Positions 36,601 to 38,910 of a DNA stretch of 38,910 nucleotides are shown here, piece by piece. Made by a program: the position numbers and the translations under genes. The notes beneath the pieces were generated by a model. That model worked only from the letters and a program-made list of their open reading frames with translations, had not been told where the DNA came from and did not search any database. This DNA comes from an uncultured Clostridia bacterium. Lineage in GTDB: Bacteria; Bacillota; Clostridia; Christensenellales; UBA1242. The stretch is from positions 1 through 38,910 of the forward strand of contig CALWDV010000001.1 of the NCBI GenBank assembly GCA_944376785.1, given 5' to 3'. Position 1 is the stretch's first letter, and each line of letters opens with the position of its first letter.

Positions 36601-38910
36601 TCTTACAGCAAAATTTGATAAAACACCATAGTTATTAACAATTTTATCTACCACACCACCAGCATCTCTTCTTAGTTTAATAACTGGATAATCTGTTCTG
36701 CTTTCACTTGTTAACAATCCAGTGAAATCTTCACCAGAACCTAGTTTAATTATGTCGCCATCAACAGCAGATTTAACCATAACATAATATTTATCATTTT
36801 CAATAATATGTTCGTTTTTAGTTGTATCATTAATGTAATAAGGATTTAATTTTTCACCTTCAAGCACATCGTTGTTTTGTGATGATTTCATAAGTTGTAA
36901 AGCATCAAACATATCAATTGATGTGCCATCAATTTTGAATGTTGTTGGCAAGTTAAGTTTTGTTACATCTGTTCCATTTTTTACAACAAATTTATTATCG
37001 CTAACTTCATTTGTAACAAAATATGATGATAATTTATTGTTTAAAACAGTGCTTAATTTTGCATATTCAACACCACCAAAATCGCTTTGTTCAGTGCTGG
37101 TTGCATCAATAATAACTTTTGCACCATATTGTTGAGCATATGAATTTGTGAAGTTTGAATATGGTAAGAAATCAAACACAAAGTAAACATTTTTAAATGT
37201 TGTTTGGTTTATTTCTGATGCATATGCAATACCATTAATTGCCATATTATCCTGGTTATTAATTCCAAATTGTGAGTTGTTTTTGCTATCAAAAATTCTT
37301 GCAAGTGTGTAACCACCTTCAAATTTTGAACCAGTTCCAACAATTTGACCTGCAACCCCACCAACAATTCGTTTATCTGTTGATGTTGCATTAGGAGCAT
37401 TACCACCAATGTAAATATTAGCAAAGTTAATAAATTTTGTTAAAAGTAATGTTGTTTGAGATGATGTTGTTTCTGCTTTTCCAATAATACCACCAACAGC
37501 ATATGGATTTTGTATTGTAGTGTTAATTTCGCCATAGTTATATAGTGCTTCATATTTACCACCAACACCATTTCCAACAACGCCGCCAACATTAACAGCA
37601 TTAGAATTTGAGTTATTAACCACAACTTCTAAATTGCCCATATTATAAACTCTGGCAACATCTAAGTTTTCATTATTATTTTTAATAAGTCCAACCACAC
37701 CACCAACATTAACTGAACTTGCACTTGCAACAACTTTAATGTTTGAGTTGTTTGATGTGTTTAATTTGTTTGTTGTGTTTCCTCTAACTTTAAAGTTAAT
37801 TCCATAACCTAACACACCACCAACATTTGTTTTTAATGAAGTTGATGCTCCTGTTAAGTTATTAACTTCAATTTTTTGATTTTGTGCAACTTGACGATAT
37901 GCTGTTCCGTTACTTAAATAACTTAAATAATCGTTAACATTTATGTGTTCAACTGAACTATTCTCGCCATATCCAATTGCACCACCCAAATTTAAGTTTG
38001 TGTTTAAATTTGCATTAACCGAGAATTTCAAGTTTCCTTTAAAGTAAGCTTGATTTATTGTTGTGTTATAAATTGTTCCAAACAATCCACCCATATTAAC
38101 AGATTGACCATTTTCACAATCATACATAATAAACACGTTATTACTAATGTTATTGCTTTCTAACACAATGTTAGGGTCACTTTCAACAACTTGTTGGTTG
38201 TTAATTGAATTAATAACATTTGCATTAACATTATTACCAAGTCCAACAATGTTACCAACGTTAATATTAGTGTTATTTAATTGCAATCTAACTAATGTGT
38301 TATTAAACGACAACACATTAACATTTTCAAAGGTTGTTTTGTCACTTTCAGCAGCAACGCCACCAAAACTAATAGATTCACCTTCAACATTAGTTAATCT
38401 AGATAAAACTGGATTACTATTAACACTTTGCGCATTATTAATGTTTAAATTAACATTTTGAAGTGTGCTGTTGTTAACATATCCAATCATTAATCCAACA
38501 CCCTTATAATGATCAGCAAATCTAATGGTTTTGTCAGTTTTAAAATTAATATTAAAGTTAATATTGCTTAATACTGTGCTATTAACATTTTTTGCAAAGA
38601 AGCCGTTATATGAGTTGTTTAATAACGCATTATCATCAAGCATATCTAATGTGTTTGTAGCCCCAGTGCTACTTACATAATTAATTTCAAAATCAACATT
38701 CATTATTGTTGCAGTGTTTAAATATTTAAAGAATGTTGTTGTTTGATCACCAGGTTCTATTTCTAATTTTATTTTAGGATTTTTACCTTCACTTGTAACA
38801 CCAATTAATGTACCTTCGAAATTGTTAAAGAACACATCAGATCTTCCACTATCTGCAAGCACACTATTCATGTTATATTCGCCATAATTTAACAAATAGA
38901 ATTTATTTCT
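33670..38910 (-). CDS. Giant GLUG-repeat surface protein, 3' part (5' end outside window)
   Basis: The frame is open to the window edge: five more in-frame codons (RNKFY) lie upstream of the TTG at 38895, so that TTG is not a credible start and at least 1746 residues are the C-terminal part of a longer protein. It carries many GLUG motifs (NVGGVVGNG, SNVGGIVGKLS, NIGGIAGINK) and at least two cassettes; one ends FGYPVINGG (about 35900) and the next opens with NVINNLYL...ALISNIDMS. The last 110 residues leave the repeat pattern and are rich in Tyr, Trp and Lys, ending DNPDAGFIK. No InlB repeats, LPXTG or C-terminal membrane helix are present. Like its neighbour it is Asn-rich. A surface role is inferred; anchoring is unknown because the N-terminus is missing. 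Confidence 0.9.
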   Translation of the reverse strand, partial: RNKFYLLNYGEYNMNSVLADSGRSDVFFNNFEGTLIGVTSEGKNPKIKLEIEPGDQTTTFFKYLNTATIMNVDFEINYVSSTGATNTLDMLDDNALLNNSYNGFFAKNVNSTVLSNINFNINFKTDKTIRFADHYKGVGLMIGYVNNSTLQNVNLNINNAQSVNSNPVLSRLTNVEGESISFGGVAAESDKTTFENVNVLSFNNTLVRLQLNNTNINVGNIVGLGNNVNANVINSINNQQVVESDPNIVLESNNISNNVFIMYDCENGQSVNMGGLFGTIYNTTINQAYFKGNLKFSVNANLNTNLNLGGAIGYGENSSVEHINVNDYLSYLSNGTAYRQVAQNQKIEVNNLTGASTSLKTNVGGVLGYGINFKVRGNTTNKLNTSNNSNIKVVASASSVNVGGVVGLIKNNNENLDVARVYNMGNLEVVVNNSNSNAVNVGGVVGNGVGGKYEALYNYGEINTTIQNPYAVGGIIGKAETTSSQTTLLLTKFINFANIYIGGNAPNATSTDKRIVGGVAGQIVGTGSKFEGGYTLARIFDSKNNSQFGINNQDNMAINGIAYASEINQTTFKNVYFVFDFLPYSNFTNSYAQQYGAKVIIDATSTEQSDFGGVEYAKLSTVLNNKLSSYFVTNEVSDNKFVVKNGTDVTKLNLPTTFKIDGTSIDMFDALQLMKSSQNNDVLEGEKLNPYYINDTTKNEHIIENDKYYVMVKSAVDGDIIKLGSGEDFTGLLTSESRTDYPVIKLRRDAGGVVDKIVNNYGVLSNFAVRITSTNELFKGALVQNNYGNIINVVTYGYLFGQNLIFGQDVATFVYNNHANIVQSGSDVLILTNSLRMENLSFSGFVKENFKNAFIKDCYSNSSIINKDNDNKVLTNASSISGFANKNSGLIETSYYSGSLFATSVSNNVFVGQQETGAKIRNCFYDIEATPVTTGATNLDVNTADASKDITGVRYTRTVDFVSSGEKNIANSFLKTQFVPSNWTKLNNNEFAKYNFGYPVINGGIQLPTLFVGNSDNTQIVNSFVNSTTSSNKALFVIYHAGQMNVINNLYLNLVNANIALISNIDMSKVNSGSSNAGIFNNLIVLNNEISFYGLGHSINNLKITGSNLSVDAGFGLFANVASGSVIDNLNIVSPYVTISSSGNVGILVGINNGEIKNVTVKGESNAKAQLTATSSTNLGGLIGLNNSGKVSNVTTQYLTINGNSNVGGIVGKLSAGTLENLVVDSVEINGQIALGGIVGYAKQEVSSGIAPTITNVEIKGNSTIISGTGSASNFDTIRNTTYNWNNNYNSIATNGILNGNSNASQTGGAVGYLGSNAKLVNPKISKVEIVGYNVSGGVVGYIDTNGTVEFTNASVSSTKSNVKLNGSYNIGGIAGINKGSIKGASSKTSVYATVGTNQTSDKYNANIGGVVGNNLSGTISNIIVVADVYGSRLVGGIAGYTNNGRIENCIVSSTNIYYNSELDMDQHTGYMPELYMGIGSQDANYKNNNFNAYLGAGGGDGAKGVFNCDKTIGHNVIEYGGIETKVAGNTKIPGKPSFKILVGFVAGATSGTVNSANVLNSQILNIYDTYRNYGIHVKDFAAAGTNNATLNRTVNVGTRTFNINSSLSGTTFYYGSNNYKKYSDEFENFVLDGSGGGYSYYNRIYYLETLTSQANNEKKEVLTYLKNKYEEYVKLGYYVESYKYLNLKDYSYPGMTWVDKGTLVEEKNFGYHTFYAREGWFKPIVWNAWSNVKFYSDNPDAGFIK

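Noticed and set aside
38893..38895. TTG as the start codon of the upstream giant protein
   Set aside because: Five sense codons continue in frame to the window edge, there is no Shine-Dalgarno in front of it, and no signal peptide follows. The gene is cut by the window.
1..38910. Recoding of TGA as Trp (Mollicutes-like code)
   Set aside because: Frames of 7458, 1231 and 1201 codons contain no internal TGA, and Trp positions checked use TGG.

Overview
The window is about 39 kb of very AT-rich bacterial DNA in which all nine recognisable genes lie on the minus strand. It joins a core transcription/translation locus to a very large surface-protein locus. The core genes suggest a low-GC Bacillota, more likely Clostridia-like than Bacilli or Mollicutes. 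The uS12 protein is 123 residues and lacks the N-terminal insert of Bacillus-type S12, Shine-Dalgarno sites are strong, TGG encodes Trp, and all eight visible stop codons are TAA or TAG. Exact taxonomy cannot be read from the window; an uncultured gut-type lineage is a guess.

Layout in transcription order, high to low coordinates. (1) 33670-38910: the 3' part of a giant GLUG-repeat surface protein gene, open to the window edge and closed by a strong terminator. (2) 10993-33369: a single 22.4-kb gene for a 7458-residue predicted lipoprotein, with its own promoter and terminator. It has a lipobox, two Ig-like arms, seven or more GLUG cassettes and a C-terminal run of InlB-type B repeats. (3) 10461-10992: a 530-bp gap with the rpoBC promoter and a roughly 300-nt leader containing a terminator-like hairpin. 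(4) rpoB-rpoC, translationally coupled and closed by a terminator. (5) Two small single-gene units, each with its own promoter and terminator: an unknown 82-residue protein and a HicB-like protein with no HicA partner. (6) The str operon, rpsL-rpsG-fusA (fusA cut at the window edge), driven by a promoter followed by a 258-nt leader with four successive hairpins.

The core genes make RNA polymerase beta and beta', ribosomal proteins S12 and S7 and EF-G. Two drug-target positions differ from the usual residue: Gln at the RpoB position equivalent to E. coli His526, and Arg at S12 position 88. The most unusual parts are the giant lipid-anchored surface protein and its partial neighbour, which fill about 71% of the window, and the two structured leader RNAs in front of rpsL and rpoB.
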